Below the pieces are notes generated by a model that was not told the origin of the DNA, made no database searches, and saw only the letters and a list, made by a program, of their open reading frames with translations. The translations under genes were made by a program, and so were the position numbers. A stretch of 64,000 nt of DNA from Pempheris klunzingeri. Taxonomy: Eukaryota > Chordata > Actinopteri > Acropomatiformes > Pempheridae. The DNA lies in assembly GCF_042242105.1 (NCBI RefSeq), contig NC_092013.1, positions 2,346,487 through 2,410,486 on the forward strand. The letters are read 5' to 3'. Shown here in pieces: positions 1-11,147 of the stretch; position 1 is the first letter of the stretch; every line of letters starts with the position of its first letter.

Positions 1-232
1 GTGTTTCTTTAGTCAGACTCACGTTCAGTGTGTGTGGAGACTCAGCAGCTTGAAGCAGGAATTGAGCAGTTTTCCATTTTTCTCTCCTGTAGCTGAACTC
101 ACTCAGAGAAAGTTGGTAGTTTGGTCTGAAGGTGAATCTGATCGTCTACTCTTCAGTCCGTGTGTCTCTCTTTAAACAGGAAGAAACTGTTTCCTGGTTT
201 GTCTCGAAGTCTGGTGAGGGGTGGGGCTTTGA
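1..232 (-). promoter_or_regulatory. Leader exon and promoter module, copy P0 (gene lies left of window)
   Basis: This stretch is the reverse complement of a module seen four more times (9.3-9.6, 15.5-15.7, 36.7-36.9 and 39.4-39.7 kb), each just upstream of a PYD or TRIM coding exon. On the minus strand it reads through a conserved leader and ends at a GTGAGT donor, so the leader exon would stop near position 23. Nothing coding follows inside the window, so it should serve a further family member to the left. That it is a promoter is inferred from its position; the transcription start is not known. Confidence 0.55.
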
Positions 233-539
233 TCCTACAGCACCTCCTGCTGACATCATCAGGCTCCAACTCTTCCTCAGTACAATTTTAAAACAAAGTA
301 TTCACTCCAATTCACACCCTGAGGTTCTGGTTTCTTCTTGCTGCATTAATAAAACAATGTAAAACAACTTATTTAAACAGAGAATAAAATGTGATATTTG
401 GTTACACTGATTCACACTTATTGATTGATTACATGTTCCATCACCTTTGTTAATTGATCAACGCTCCTATTATCATATTAAATATCTTTATCAATTCCTA
501 CTTCATCTTAATCAATACTTAAACAGTACTTTATGTTTA

Positions 540-790
540 CATCATGATATCTCAATATTTGATTCCACAATATTCATCTACTTCTCTGATCTTTAACCTC
601 CCAAAACATGAAGAGAAACACATTCATACACAGCTGTAATCATCAGAGTTTAGAAATACTTTATGTTTCCAACAGGCAGTTTTTACTGTCAAAGTGGGTT
701 TGCTCCATTTCTGGAACGCCATCGTATTTATGGTCCACAAATCTTTATCTCCTCTCCATCCCATTTTTGGGCCACATTAAAAACCTTCCA
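540..790 (-). repeat. TRIM-family 3-prime flank block, copy
   Basis: The block containing the CATGAAGAGAAACACATTC stretch recurs at 9.84-10.03 kb and, inverted, at 36.06-36.29 and 38.94-39.13 kb. A shortened copy is at 3.84-4.01 kb. It always lies between the end of one PRY-SPRY exon and the leader module of the next gene, so it is part of the duplicated gene unit rather than a dispersed transposon. No coding potential is supported. Confidence 0.6.
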
Positions 791-1084
791 GGTTTGAAGT
801 CTTTCAAAGTGTCAAAAACCAAAGAGTCAGTCGTCCAAATAGGCAGCGGGAGACTTCAAAGTTCAGAGCAGTAGAGGTTTACTGTCGACAAAAATCCACA
901 AGACCTGAACAAGACTAAATCCTGGACAGTTCTTACGAAACAATGCAAAGGTGATCTCACCCCCCCCCCCCAGCATCTGCACCCAGCCAATTAGAATACC
1001 CCACACTTTACCAGGAGGAGTTTGTCCCTCTGGCCTTAATTTGACCTGATCACTTTGTTCCACCTGGGGACTTATCATTTATCA

Positions 1085-1230
1085 TCAGCACCTCCTGCTG
1101 ACAGCATTAGGTTCCAACTCTTCCTCAATACATTTATTAAAAACAAAGTCCATTTTACATCATGAGGTTTTGGTTTCCTCTTGCTGTGTTTTTTTAAAAA
1201 CAAAGTGTAAAACAACATATTTAAACAGAT
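1085..1230 (-). repeat. Second, diverged copy of the upstream part of the leader module
   Basis: This matches 239-390 closely (shared CAGCACCTCCTGCTGACA and the AAACAACnTATTTAAACAGA tail). The module upstream region is therefore present twice within 1.2 kb. The second copy ends exactly where LINE sequence begins near 1,235. It probably marks a local duplication or the edge of the inserted retroelement block. Stretch 790-1,085, between the two copies, shows no gene that I can support; it contains a 10-base C run. Confidence 0.5.
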
Positions 1231-1234
1231 TATA

Positions 1235-1670
1235 AAATAATGCAGCCACTAGGGGGGCACACGTCAGTGTCTTCCTTGTGCCGGTCCCAAGCCCGGAAAA
1301 ACGCACAGGGTAGCGTCAGGAAGGGCATCCGGCGTAAAAACTGTGCCAAACTTAACATGGGAATCAATTCTTTGACTTCCATACCGGATTGGTCGAGGCC
1401 TGGGTTAACAACGACCACCATCAGTGCTGTTAACCTACAGGGCGCTGCTGGAAATTGGACTACTGTGGGTCAAAGAAGGAGAGGAGGAAGGCATGTCCGT
1501 AGGCAGAGAGAGAAGAGGAAAGGCAAGAGTCTAGGACTGAGAGTAGGGACTTTGAATGTTGGGACTGTGACAGGAAAAGCTAGAGAGTTGGTTGACATGA
1601 TGCAAAGGAGGAAGGTGGACATACTGTGTGTTCAGGATGTTCCTACAACACTGGATGGGGTCATTGAGCT
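1235..1670 (+). mobile_element. RTE-type LINE, 5-prime fragment with endonuclease start
   Basis: The stretch around 1,285-1,345 (CCCAAGCCCGGA then GGAAGGGCATCCGGCG) is the leader typical of fish RTE-like LINEs. It runs into an open frame reading LRVGTLNVGTVTGK and then VDILCVQD, the N-terminal signature of an AP-type endonuclease (exonuclease-endonuclease-phosphatase fold). The endonuclease stops after roughly 40 residues, where sequence of a different element begins. There is no reverse transcriptase part, so this is a small dead fragment. The RTE assignment is from recognised sequence style; a Repbase comparison would settle the family. Confidence 0.65.
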
Positions 1671-3775
1671 AAGCATCCGGATTGACCTCCGCATCCAGGC
1701 CCGCAGACGAGAGAGGCATCAGGGGGCCTCCCACTGTCAGATGTCAGTCCTTTCCAGAAAAGACCAAGGCTCACCAGTAACCAGGGGGCGCTACCTCCCC
1801 ACAACCAACGACCTCTACTCCAAGCTCGGCTACTCCTTCCTGACGGCCCTCACACACTGGCGACCTTATTAGACTCTGGTACTGACGCCTACATCATCGA
1901 CAAGACGTTGGCTCAACAGCTGGGGCTCGGGAGGGTTCCTCTGCTTCATCCAGTTACCTTGCGGCCGCTAGATGGTTACATACTGGGCACCGGCACATAT
2001 CAGACCACCCCGGTTCCCATGCTCCTGTCTGGTAATCACCACGAGACAATCCAGTTTCATATGTTGGACTCTCCTTGCTTGCTGCTCATCCTGGGCTACC
2101 CATGGCTCCGCTGGTATAACCCCCACATTACCTGGGAGACTGCCCCAGAAAGAAAGGCCATGGAGACCTACATCAATGACTTTGGCTGCAGGCATCATAC
2201 GCCGCTCGTCATCTCCTGCTGGGGCAGGCTTTTTCTTAGTAGACAAGAAAGACAAGTCTTTGAGACCCTGCATAGACTTTAGGGGGCTGAATGACATCAC
2301 CATTAAGAACTGCTTCAGGGGGCCATGATCTTCACTAAGCTTGACCTATGCAATGCCTACCACCTAGTCCGCATCAGAGAAGGCAATGAGTGGAAGACGG
2401 CCTTCAACACTCCCGCGGGGCATTGCGAATACCTCGTAATGCCCTTTGGCCTAACCAATGCCCCTGCTGTCTTCCAGGCACTGGTCAATGACGTGTTCAG
2501 AGACATGCTCAACCGCTTTGTTTTCGTCTACCTTATCTTCTCCAAGACCCAGGAGGAGCATGTCCACCACGTCCAGTCTGTGCTCCAGCGTCTCCTCGAG
2601 AACTCCCTGTTCGTCAAAGCTGAGAAGTGTGAGTTCCATGTCTCTTCCGTCTCGTTCCTGGGGTACATCGTGGCTTAAGGAAGCATCCAGATGGACCCAG
2701 CAAAGGTCTCCGCAGTCACCTCCTGGCCTGTTCCTGATTCCCACAAACAAATGCAACATTTCCTGGGATTTACCAACTTCTATCGTTGCTTCATCCGCAA
2801 CTACAGCTCTGTGGCCGCTCCACTCACTGCCCTCACCAGCTCCAAGATACCAGTGGTCCCCTGCTGCCGATGAAGCATTCCAGACCCTGAAGTCCAGGTT
2901 TACTTTAGCGCCCATCCTCCAGATGCCTAACCCTAACTCTAACCCTAACCCTGCGCCTTCTTCTCTCAGCGCCTGTCACTCACTGAAAGAAACTATGACA
3001 TTGGGAACAGGGAGCTGCTGGCAGTGAAGATGGCCATGGAGGAGTGGCGGCATTGGTTGGAGGGCACCAAAGAACCCTTCTTGGAGACAAGAATCTTGAA
3101 TACATCCACACTGCCAAGAGACTGAACTCTCGCCAGAATTGCTGGTCTCTCTTTTTCACCCAGTTCCGCTTCACCCTCTCCTACCGTCCAGGGTCCCGCA
3201 ACGTCAAGCCTGACGCCCTGTCTCGGCAGTTCCTCAAAAGAGAATACTCTGCTGAGGGGCCTGAAACCATCCTCTCTCCTCCCTGTGTCGTCGCCACCCT
3301 GACCTGGGATATAGAGGAGAGAGTGAGGGCCGCCACTAAGGGTCAGCCTGGTCCCAGCACCTGTCTGACCAACCTGACCTGGGATATAGAGGAGGCGTTT
3401 AAGGTGAAGCCGGTCCACGTGAGCCCTCTGTCGCCAGCGTTTTGGCCCCCTCCTCCTCCCCGCACCTGGTTCAGTCCTGTCGTTGTGGGAGGGGACTCCA
3501 GTATCTGGTCGACTGGGAGGGCTACGGTCACTCGCCACATCCACATCCTTGATCCGGACCTTATCTCCGACTTTCACCATCACCATCCGGACCATCTAGA
3601 GGTCCAACTGGTCTCGCCTCTTCCATGCCTGTTCCCCTTGTGGAGGAGTCGTCTGACAATGAGGACTCCACCCACTCTGACCCTTCTGTCCTCCCAGCTG
3701 AGGAGATGGACTGGTCTGTTGCTGACTCCACTTCAGCATCAACCACGAACTGTGCTTGGTGTAGGAGCCGAGAGT
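1671..3775 (+). mobile_element. Ty3/gypsy LTR retrotransposon fossil, internal part, broken
   Basis: Recognisable parts occur in order: an aspartic protease region, a reverse transcriptase core, an RNase H-like region and a chromodomain-like tail. This is the order of a chromodomain-bearing Ty3/gypsy element. Gag and most of the integrase region are not seen, and no long terminal repeats are recognisable at either edge. The copy is broken several times and cannot be active. It also contains a short TAACCC-type simple repeat. It is joined directly to the RTE LINE fragment on its left. Age is judged old from the number of breaks, though domain similarity is still clear. Confidence 0.8.
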
Positions 3776-3834
3776 GAAGTTAAAGGACATGGCTACTTTG
3801 TCTCAGAGATTGGGCTGCGTTTGGGTCCTACCTC

Positions 3835-4495
3835 ACACCCTGACAATATCTCAATATTTGATACCATGATATTCATTTACTTCTCTGACCTCTACCTCTA
3901 CTTCTATTTCCAACAGGCAGTTTTTACTGTCAAAGTGGGTTTGCTCCATTTCTGGAACGCCATCGTATTCATGATCCATGAATCTTTATCTCCTCTCCAT
4001 CCAATTATGGGCCTCTTTGCCGTAACTGAACTGAATGTGAAAGAAGTCAAAATGGGATCATAACTTTTACTTTTCCAGGCATGAACCTGGTCAGTTTATT
4101 CTCTGAAAGACTCACAAAGCAGGTTTCCCATCCACCTTATTCTCATTATGGGCATTAACATCAGGTTGTGTGTGTGCGACAAGTGTCTTCCCTTTTCTTC
4201 TCCACACAGCGGTTGCTGGTCTTCATGGCTCCACACACACAAGTGAAAAGAATTCAAACATAAACAGTTTAAAATGACACAGGATTAATAATAAAAAACA
4301 AATCCAAAACAGACCAGAGACAAAGATCAGAAAAATGTACATATGAAAAGATAGAAGTAGAAACAAAAAGATTTTCAAGCTAAATAACAAAGAGAAAATA
4401 AAAACATTAAAGAACAATAGCTGAAGCTAAAATATCCATCTTTGGAATAATGAGAATAATGAGACAGGCGGAGGACAGGTGCAGCTTCATCCTCT
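3835..4495 (-). repeat. 3-prime UTR and flank of the first left PYD-TRIM gene
   Basis: This is homologous to 9,640-10,511 and, inverted, to 38,463-39,130. It carries a reverse-complement AATAAA at about 4,095-4,100, roughly 400 bases after the stop codon of the adjacent PRY-SPRY exon; the matching signal is found in the other copies. It therefore most likely holds the 3-prime UTR and polyadenylation site. The distal part (3,845-4,010) repeats the block seen at 545-780, on the other side of the retroelement fossils. Confidence 0.55.
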
Positions 4496-7400
4496 TTATC
4501 TCTGACTGCTCTGTCCCACTGTCACACTGACCTGCACTGGTAATATCTTCACTTTATCCCAAGTGTAAATGTATGGAAACATCCTCTGAGTGAAGGTGTG
4601 TGTGAAGGTGTGTATGTGTGTGTTAGTATCAGGATCAGAGAACGACAGCTTTCCTCTGTTCCAGTCCAGATTCACTCTGATCCTCTGAGGATTCTTCTGC
4701 ACTACGAGATCAGTGGGTAGAGCTTGTGGTGAGCATGCTGAGTATTTACCATCATCGAATCTTATTCTCCAGAATCCAGACAGTATGACTCCCTTCCTCT
4801 GGACAGACTCTGCTAACAGACCCAGTAACCAGTTTGTGTTGTCTCCAACCTCGACATCCCAGCTGTGAGTCCCTGAGGTGAAGCCCTCAGATCCCAGAAC
4901 ACGTTTAAAACAATCAAACCTCTCTGGATTATCAGGAAGCTGCTGTTTCTCTCCTCCTCTCACACTGCTCAGATCTTCAGACAGGATGAGGTCTGGATGT
5001 GCAGTGTTTGGGTCCAGGATCACAGGAGAGTAGGAGACCATGTCCTTCATCTTGTTCCAGATGTTGAAGGTCAGGTTGCCCAGGTGTTTGGCCTTGTCTA
5101 TCAGAGCTCCTGAGGGCAGCTGTGGATCCTCCAGCAGGGGGCGCTGCTGGACTCTCTCCACTGCAGCCTTGTAGTTGTTCAGGAATGAGACGTCTTCAGC
5201 TCTCAGCTCCTCCTCTGTGGCTCTGACTGTGTGTGAAAGAGCTGCTATCTCTCTGCTCAGAGCCTCCATCTTCTCCTTCATCATCTGACTCTTCTGCTCC
5301 TCTTCCTCCCTCAGTGCAGCCATCCTCACCTCCTCTTCCTCTTCTAGAAACTGGTGAAGCTTCTTAAACTGCTCCTTAATCTGCCTCTCTGTCTGTCTGG
5401 CCTGGACCTTAATGTGTTTTGCTGTTTGATCAAACTTCACTTTAACTTGTTCAGAAACCTTTAACTTCTTCTTTAAAGGCTCCAGAGTTTCCTGAAGTTT
5501 CTTCTTGTGTTGTCGTGCAGCTTCATCAATTGTTCTGAATATGTGGTTGGTGTGTTTTTCTGAATCTGTGCAGATGAGACACACCAGCTGCTGATGGTCC
5601 ACACAGAAGAATTTGAGTTTCTCAGAGTGCAGACTGCAGAGAGCCTCTGAAGTCGCTTGGTTTCTGAGTGAAGCTGAAAACGCAGCAAACAGAAAGAACG
5701 GTCAGCCACAGCTCCCCTCCCTCCTCCTCAGCTCAACAACAATCAATACATGAGACATTCTTCCACAGGGCTAAAGAGAGTCACAGCCTCTGAACCGAAT
5801 GAGCAAGAACTATGAACTAAAAATAAAAGGGCTGCTTTTTTTCTTTGTTGCTTAAATGATTGTGGCATTTAACAGAGTTGCTAATTTGCCAGACTGAAAA
5901 CTCAAAGTGAGGCTGTTAGTCAGCGGTTGTGTACAGAACAAATGAGACACCGTGCTGCGGTGGCTGCTGATCCAGCACACAGCTAGTTAAAACCTCCTTT
6001 GAGCCTGCATGATACATTAAATACATTCAAATATGAATTAATATGCAATATGGCAGATGACCATCCTGTCATGTCCGAGTTCTTAGTTGCCACGGCCACA
6101 GAAAAGCGCATGCTTCTAGGGGTAGAGTTACTGAAAGGCTGTGTGTTGTGTTTGCTGCCACAGAAAAGTTTATGTAAGGTTTCTACGCCGTTTTTTAGTC
6201 TTCACAGCAGAGTTGGTCGACACTATGAAGCTAGCATTGGTTAGCAGCTACTGGTCAAGCTAAAGTCCGTTAAGGTTGCCTAAAACTGGAGGTCTCCCAA
6301 ATAATTGTTTTGCCATGACAGTACTGCTCTAAGACACCTGAGAGATGCACCTCCTCAGACTGTCTCAGTGCTGCTGAGTGTACTGTGAAATCTAACATGG
6401 AGCAGAAGGTTTTGTCAGTGCGCCAGTTTTCGTCTATCAGCTGTGGCATTCAGGCAGCCTCTCACTGCAGATTCAGACTGTGCACAAGTAACTACTAAAG
6501 CTCCAAAAGTGTTTATCACTGTGGATATGCAAACATGCACGTTCGTAGAGAAAACAGGATTTAAGCATGTGGTGACAGTTAAAGCTTTTGTGATAAATAT
6601 CATATTGTGAACTTTTTCTCATGGTATTATCATAGTTTTGGTACATCCCTGTGCTTAAGACATCCTTTTCTTCATGTTTATCCAAGAATGTATCATTCCT
6701 GAGGTATAAGACAAAGCTAAAAAAAATACCATCTTAATTTTCTAACCCTTGCTCCAAGAAAATGCTTCTTCTCCTACGTAGACTTCACTACAGTCATGAT
6801 TGGTTTGCAGGAACAAAACAGAAAGAATGAGCTTTCCAATAAATGCTACCTCCACAGGACTGGAAGGAAAAACTTTTAGTTCCAACAATAAAGTGTGATG
6901 TTAAGCTTTGAAGGTAAGACTGTGCAGGATGAGTTCACCTGGTCTCACGTCCTCCGTAAAATGATGAGGATATGATGGGCGAACTGCCGGTGCTCCAAAC
7001 ACTGCTCTAAGTGCTGCTCCAATCGGTGTGGCTGCTCCTGAAACTGAGGACATGTGGTTCATGATGTTGAGCTTCACCAGGTAACACTGACAGATGAAAC
7101 TGTTGCTATGACGCTGATTACTTTATGCAAAAACATATGTTTCAAGTTATCCTTGTTGGTTGCCTCCAATCTAAGCAGCATACCAATATTAAGGGATAAT
7201 GTACAGCAGGCCGGTCATTAGTGCAAAAATCAAGGAGTTGCAATAACGGACGCTCGCTATACATTATCCCACTTATTACACAGCTTTGTGGTAAAGAAAT
7301 CAACAATTTGATATAAAACACTGATTTAAAAATATTTCAGTCGATTTAAAAATGATTTTATTTAGATTACGATATCAGAACTGTGTCCAAAGTCCGTTAT

Positions 7401-8340
7401 ATAGAAATAACAGACTGCAGAATGCTGTAATCAACCAATCAGAATCAATTCAACAAAGCTCACCTGGTCTCACATCCTCGGTAACATAATCAAGATATGA
7501 TGGGTGACCGGCCGCTGCTCCAATCGGTGTGGCTGCTCCTGAAACTGAGGACATGTAGTTCATGATGTTGAGCTTCACCAGGTAACACTGACAGATGACT
7601 GCTTCAAGCTATCCTGGTTGGTTGCCTCAAATCTAAGCATCAATATTGATTATGCTAATTGGAGTGTCTATTGAATAACAACTGCTTTAATTAACACCAG
7701 TAACTTTTAGTCGCCACTTCAGGAGCTCACCTTGACTCACGTCCTCGGTAAGAAATGAGGGACCTGCTGCTGCTCCAACCTCTGTGGCTGCTTCTGAAAC
7801 TGAAGGCCATGATGTTAGTCTATGCTGGCTAACGTTGATAAATATAATGTCATATCATATTACTCACTTTAATATCTCATTGTCTCACACCAAGAAGTAA
7901 ATAAAAGGGAATTTAATCAGGTAGCACCATCACGCCTCTGTCCTCTCAAGGAATGATGACATTTGATGAAAATTACAAGATCAGGCCTCCATTTTTACGG
8001 TGATTACAATGATCTTCATTACTGAGAGACTCTGTTTGTTTACAGAGAAAAGAAAGAGTGACTGACCTTCTGGTTCTGAGACGGAGTCTGACAGACTCTG
8101 CACCAGATCCTTCCTGGGTATTTTCTCTAAAATCATCTTGGTTACCTTCAGAGCTCCATCAAGTTCATATGTCTTCACCATCAGAGTCACTGTGTCCAGC
8201 CCTTCTGCCTTCTCCAGTTTGGACTCTTTGATGGTTTGGTAGCCCTGCAGGATGTCGGACTGCTGCAGATACCATTTGAACTTCTTGAATTCACTGTCTC
8301 TTAATTCCTCCAGAGTGTTCAAAAGGTCCTCTGACGTCAT
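4496..8340 (-). CDS. Pyrin/TRIM20-like protein: PYD, three linker exons, B-box2, coiled coil, PRY-SPRY (gene L1)
   Basis: Five coding exons fit with GT/AG borders, all junctions phase 1: 8,340-8,067 (PYD), 7,799-7,731, 7,544-7,464 and 7,043-6,939 (linkers), 5,673-4,496 (terminal). The sum is 1,707 bases, 568 residues. The PYD (1-91) starts [15 protein letters not shown] and has the [10 protein letters not shown] helix typical of fish pyrin domains. B-box2 starts at Cys189 (CSLH, then FCVDHQQ, CLIC and a Cys/His end). The coiled coil is about 230-355 and PRY-SPRY about 394-565, with [15 protein letters not shown]. There is no RING. This is the layout of mammalian pyrin (MEFV). By family knowledge the PYD would recruit an ASC-type adaptor in the cytosol and the SPRY would bind ligand or partner. 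Orthology to MEFV is not proven, so no symbol is given. The predicted donor after the PYD is GTCAGT. Confidence 0.8.
6939..7799 (-). other. Three tandem linker exons of gene L1, 69, 81 and 105 bp
   Basis: On the minus strand, 7,799-7,731, 7,544-7,464 and 7,043-6,939 each begin after an AG with TTTCAG(A/G)AGCAGCCACA and end with GTGAG(T/A)C(A/C)AG before GTGAG(C) or GTGAAC. Each is a multiple of three and phase 1 at both ends. Their peptides are related: [26 protein letters not shown] and [13 protein letters not shown] starts, and TEDV(S/R)(Q/P)G ends. The flanking intron sequence is duplicated too (the GTTGAGCTTCACCAGGTAAC block at 7,070 and 7,570). They therefore arose by tandem exon duplication. 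They could be included or skipped without shifting frame. They would form a flexible Ala/Gly-rich spacer between PYD and B-box; no known domain is recognised. Confidence 0.7.
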
Positions 8341-9296
8341 GGTGTCTCCCTACTAAAATCAGACAGAGCCGTAAAACCAGAAGGAAAACTTGAACACAAA
8401 CACATCAGAGCAGCAACAGGAGCTGCAACTAGAGTCAATGGTGGAACGAAGGCCAGATATTTCTGGTGACGTTCACTGTTTGAAGACAGATAAATTGAAG
8501 ACAGATAAAAAAAAACTGTTGGACTTTGGAAAGAACAACAGCCTGTCACACCTCAGCTTGGCTCATGTTCTGCACTAATTAGACCCTCTCAGGGAAAAAA
8601 TCCACACTGGGACACGTTTACTCATTTACAGTCCTGCTTCACTTGTAAGTACGTCTCTTAGTGGGTGCACAGGTTTGGATGTGGAGCGAGGTCACTGAAG
8701 GGGCCCCCGCTGGAAGATCAGTGTGGGACTTACTGTAAGTCGCTCAGAGCTGCATTTTGAGTAAATATAAGATTGTAACTTCTGTTTTAAACGGAGTCAC
8801 TCCTCAGCCTTTCTGCAAAGACACTGAGACTGCAGAGCTGCAGCAGGTCCTGCAAACATCATTTGCTCAGACAGCTTTTTCTGTAAAAGGCTCAAAGTCC
8901 TGGAGCTTCCTATCTGATCGGCTGCAATCTGCCGCCAGCTCCAACACTTTAAACAGTTAAAAGACCGACCTCATCCTGGTGAATTCAGCAACAAACCTGT
9001 ACTCATGTCTAGTTCTGGACTGAAAGGTATTTAAACTTGTGCTTCATTGTGTTTTGCTGTATCCAGTTTACCTTCTGTTAATCTCACCATTTCAATCTGT
9101 TATTTTTATAAAAGTCCTTGTAAAGACGGGAGCTGCAAGTTACCATCCACTATCAACACTATGATCCTTGCATGGGAGAGCTGTACTGCATCTGTCCCTA
9201 TCAGATAAACCATGAATGAATAATGGCCCCCCTCCCTGCTCTACTAACTTCTCTGTAATGTACTTTCACTTTGAGTGTTTCTTTAGTCAGACTCAC

Positions 9297-9600
9297 GTTC
9301 AGTGTGTGTGGAGACTCAGCAGCTTGAAGCAGGAATTGAGCAGTTTTCCATTTTTCTCTCCTGTAGCTGAACTCACTCAGAGAAAGTTGGTAGTTTGGTC
9401 TGAAGGTGAATCTGATCGTTTGCTCTTCAGTCCGTGTGTCTCTCTTTAAGCGGGAAGAAACTGTTTCCTGGTTTGTCTCGAAGTCTGGTGAGGGGTGGGG
9501 CTTTGATCCTACAGCACCTCCTGCTGACACCATCAGGCTCCAACTCTTCCTCAGTACAATTTTAAAACAAAGTATTCACTCCAATTTACACCCTGAGGTT
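9297..9600 (-). promoter_or_regulatory. Leader exon and promoter module P1, upstream of gene L1
   Basis: This is a near-identical copy of the module at 1-232. The minus-strand leader exon ends at a GTGAGT donor (exon edge about 9,297), about 950 bases before the PYD start codon at 8,340, which fits a non-coding first exon. The upstream part holds AGACAAACCAGGAAACAG followed by TTTCTTCC, shared by all copies and loosely like an interferon-response element. That regulatory reading is a guess. Stretch 8,341-9,296 is intron or leader with no supported gene. Confidence 0.55.
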
Positions 9601-9639
9601 CTGGTTTCTTCTTGCTGCATTTATTAAAACAATGTAAAA

Positions 9640-10511
9640 CAACTTATTTAAACAGAGAATAAAATGTGATATTTGGTTACATTGATTCACACTTATTGAT
9701 TGGTTACATGTTCCATCACCTTTGTTAATTGATCAACACTTGTCATCGTATTAAATATCTTTATCAATTCCTACTTCATCTTAATCAATACGTTATATTT
9801 ACATCATGTGATATCTCAATATTTGATTCCACAATATTCATCTACTTCTCTGACCTTTAACCTCCCAAAACATGAAGAGAAACACATTCATACACAGCTG
9901 GAATCATCAGAGTTTAGAAATACTTTATGTTTCCAACAGGCAGTTTTTACTGTCCAAGTGTGTTTGCTCCATTTCTAGAACGCCATCGTATTTATGGTCC
10001 ACAAATCTTTATCTCCTCTCCATCCCACTTTGGGCCTCCTTGTCGTAACTGAACTGAATGTGAAAGAAGTCAAAATGGGATCATAAGTTTTACTTTTCCA
10101 GGCATGAACCTGGTCAGTTTATTCCCTGAGAGACTCTCAAAGCAGGTTTCCTGTCCTCCTTCTTCTCATTATGGGCATTAACATCAGGTTGTGTGTGTGC
10201 GACAGGTGTCTTCCCTTTTCTTCTCCACACAGCGGTTGCTGGTCTTCATGGCTCCACACACACGTGAAAAGAATTAAAACATGAACAACAATTTAAAATG
10301 ATACAGTATTATTAATAAAAAGACAAATCCTGAACAGACCAGAGATAAAGATCAGAAAAATGTACACATGAAAAGATTGTCAGTAGAAATAAAAAGTAGA
10401 TTTTCAAACTAAATAAAGAGAAAATTAAAACAATAGCTGAAACTAAAATATGCGTCTGTGGAATAATGAGAATAATGAGACAGGTGGAGGACAGGTGCAG
10501 CTTCATCCTCT
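9640..10511 (-). repeat. 3-prime UTR and flank block following the extra PRY-SPRY exon
   Basis: This is homologous, in inverted orientation, to 38,463-39,350 after the RING TRIM gene on the right flank. It contains reverse-complement AATAAA at 10,118-10,123, matching the signal at 38,853-38,858 of the right copy. In both places the block runs from a PRY-SPRY stop codon to the next leader module. Confidence 0.6.
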
Positions 10512-11014
10512 TTATCTCTGACTGCTCTGTCCCACTGTCACACTGACCTGCACTGGTAATATCTTCACTGGGTGATTATCCATAGTGTAAATGTATGGAA
10601 ACATCCTCTCAGTGAAGGTGTGTGTGAAGGTGTGTATGTGTGTGTTAGTATCAGGATCAGAGAACGACAGCTTTCCTCTGTTCCAGTCCAGATTCACTCT
10701 GATCCTCTGAGGCTTCTTCTGCACCACGAGATCAGTGAATGAAGCTGGTGGTGACCGTGCTGAGTATTTACCATCATCGAATATTATTAACCAGGATCCA
10801 GACAGTGTGACTCTCTTCCTCTGGACAGACTCTGCTAACAGACCCAGTAACCAGTTTCTGTTGTCTCCAACCTCGACATCCCAGCTGTGAGTCCCTGAGG
10901 TGAAGCCCTCAGATCCCAGAACACTGAAGTAACAATCAAACCTCTCTGGATTATCAGGAAGCTGCTGTTTCTCTCCTCCTCTCAGGCTGCTCAGATCTTC
11001 AGACAGGATGAGTT
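10512..11014 (-). CDS. Stand-alone PRY-SPRY terminal exon (alternative exon or relic of a lost TRIM gene)
   Basis: On the minus strand an acceptor (TTTATTTATCCAG) at 11,015-11,020 precedes an open PRY-SPRY running from [13 protein letters not shown] to the usual VGQSSQR end. The coiled coil and B-box are absent. The sequence before the acceptor is related to the 3-prime UTR of the neighbouring family members. Its SPRY ([25 protein letters not shown]) is closest to the RING TRIM gene at 37-38.5 kb, and its downstream flank matches that gene too. It is either a truncated mirror counterpart of that gene or an alternative last exon for gene L2. Translation is only expected if L2 skips its own SPRY; no donor for that was found with confidence. 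Confidence 0.5.
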
Positions 11015-11147
11015 CTGGATAAATAAATAAATTATGAAAGGTCAGTGAAAGAAACAAACAGACAATTGTTTAACAAAAGAAAAACGTTAAATTTAGTGAC
11101 TTTCTCCCTTGAAGAAATAAATATAAATATAATCTCTGACTCCTCAG

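Noticed and set aside
5999-6244. 81-codon open frame also found at 12,627-12,872
   Set aside because: Both lie in the last intron of L1 and L2, on the opposite strand. They are conserved because the introns are duplicates. No similarity is recognised.
7100-7440. Possible extra linker exon between exons A and B of L1
   Set aside because: The stretch contains duplicated intron sequence but no TTTCAGGAGCAGCC-like start or matching donor.
8757-8960. 67-codon open frame shared with 14,935-15,174
   Set aside because: It lies between leader module and PYD exon on the opposite strand. Weak likeness to a LINE C-terminus (FSVKGSKSWSFLSDRLQ) was not strong enough to call.
9400-9640. Open frames across the leader modules (for example 73-110 codons, both strands)
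   Set aside because: The module ends in a splice donor and varies in frame between copies. It fits an untranslated leader better than a coding exon.
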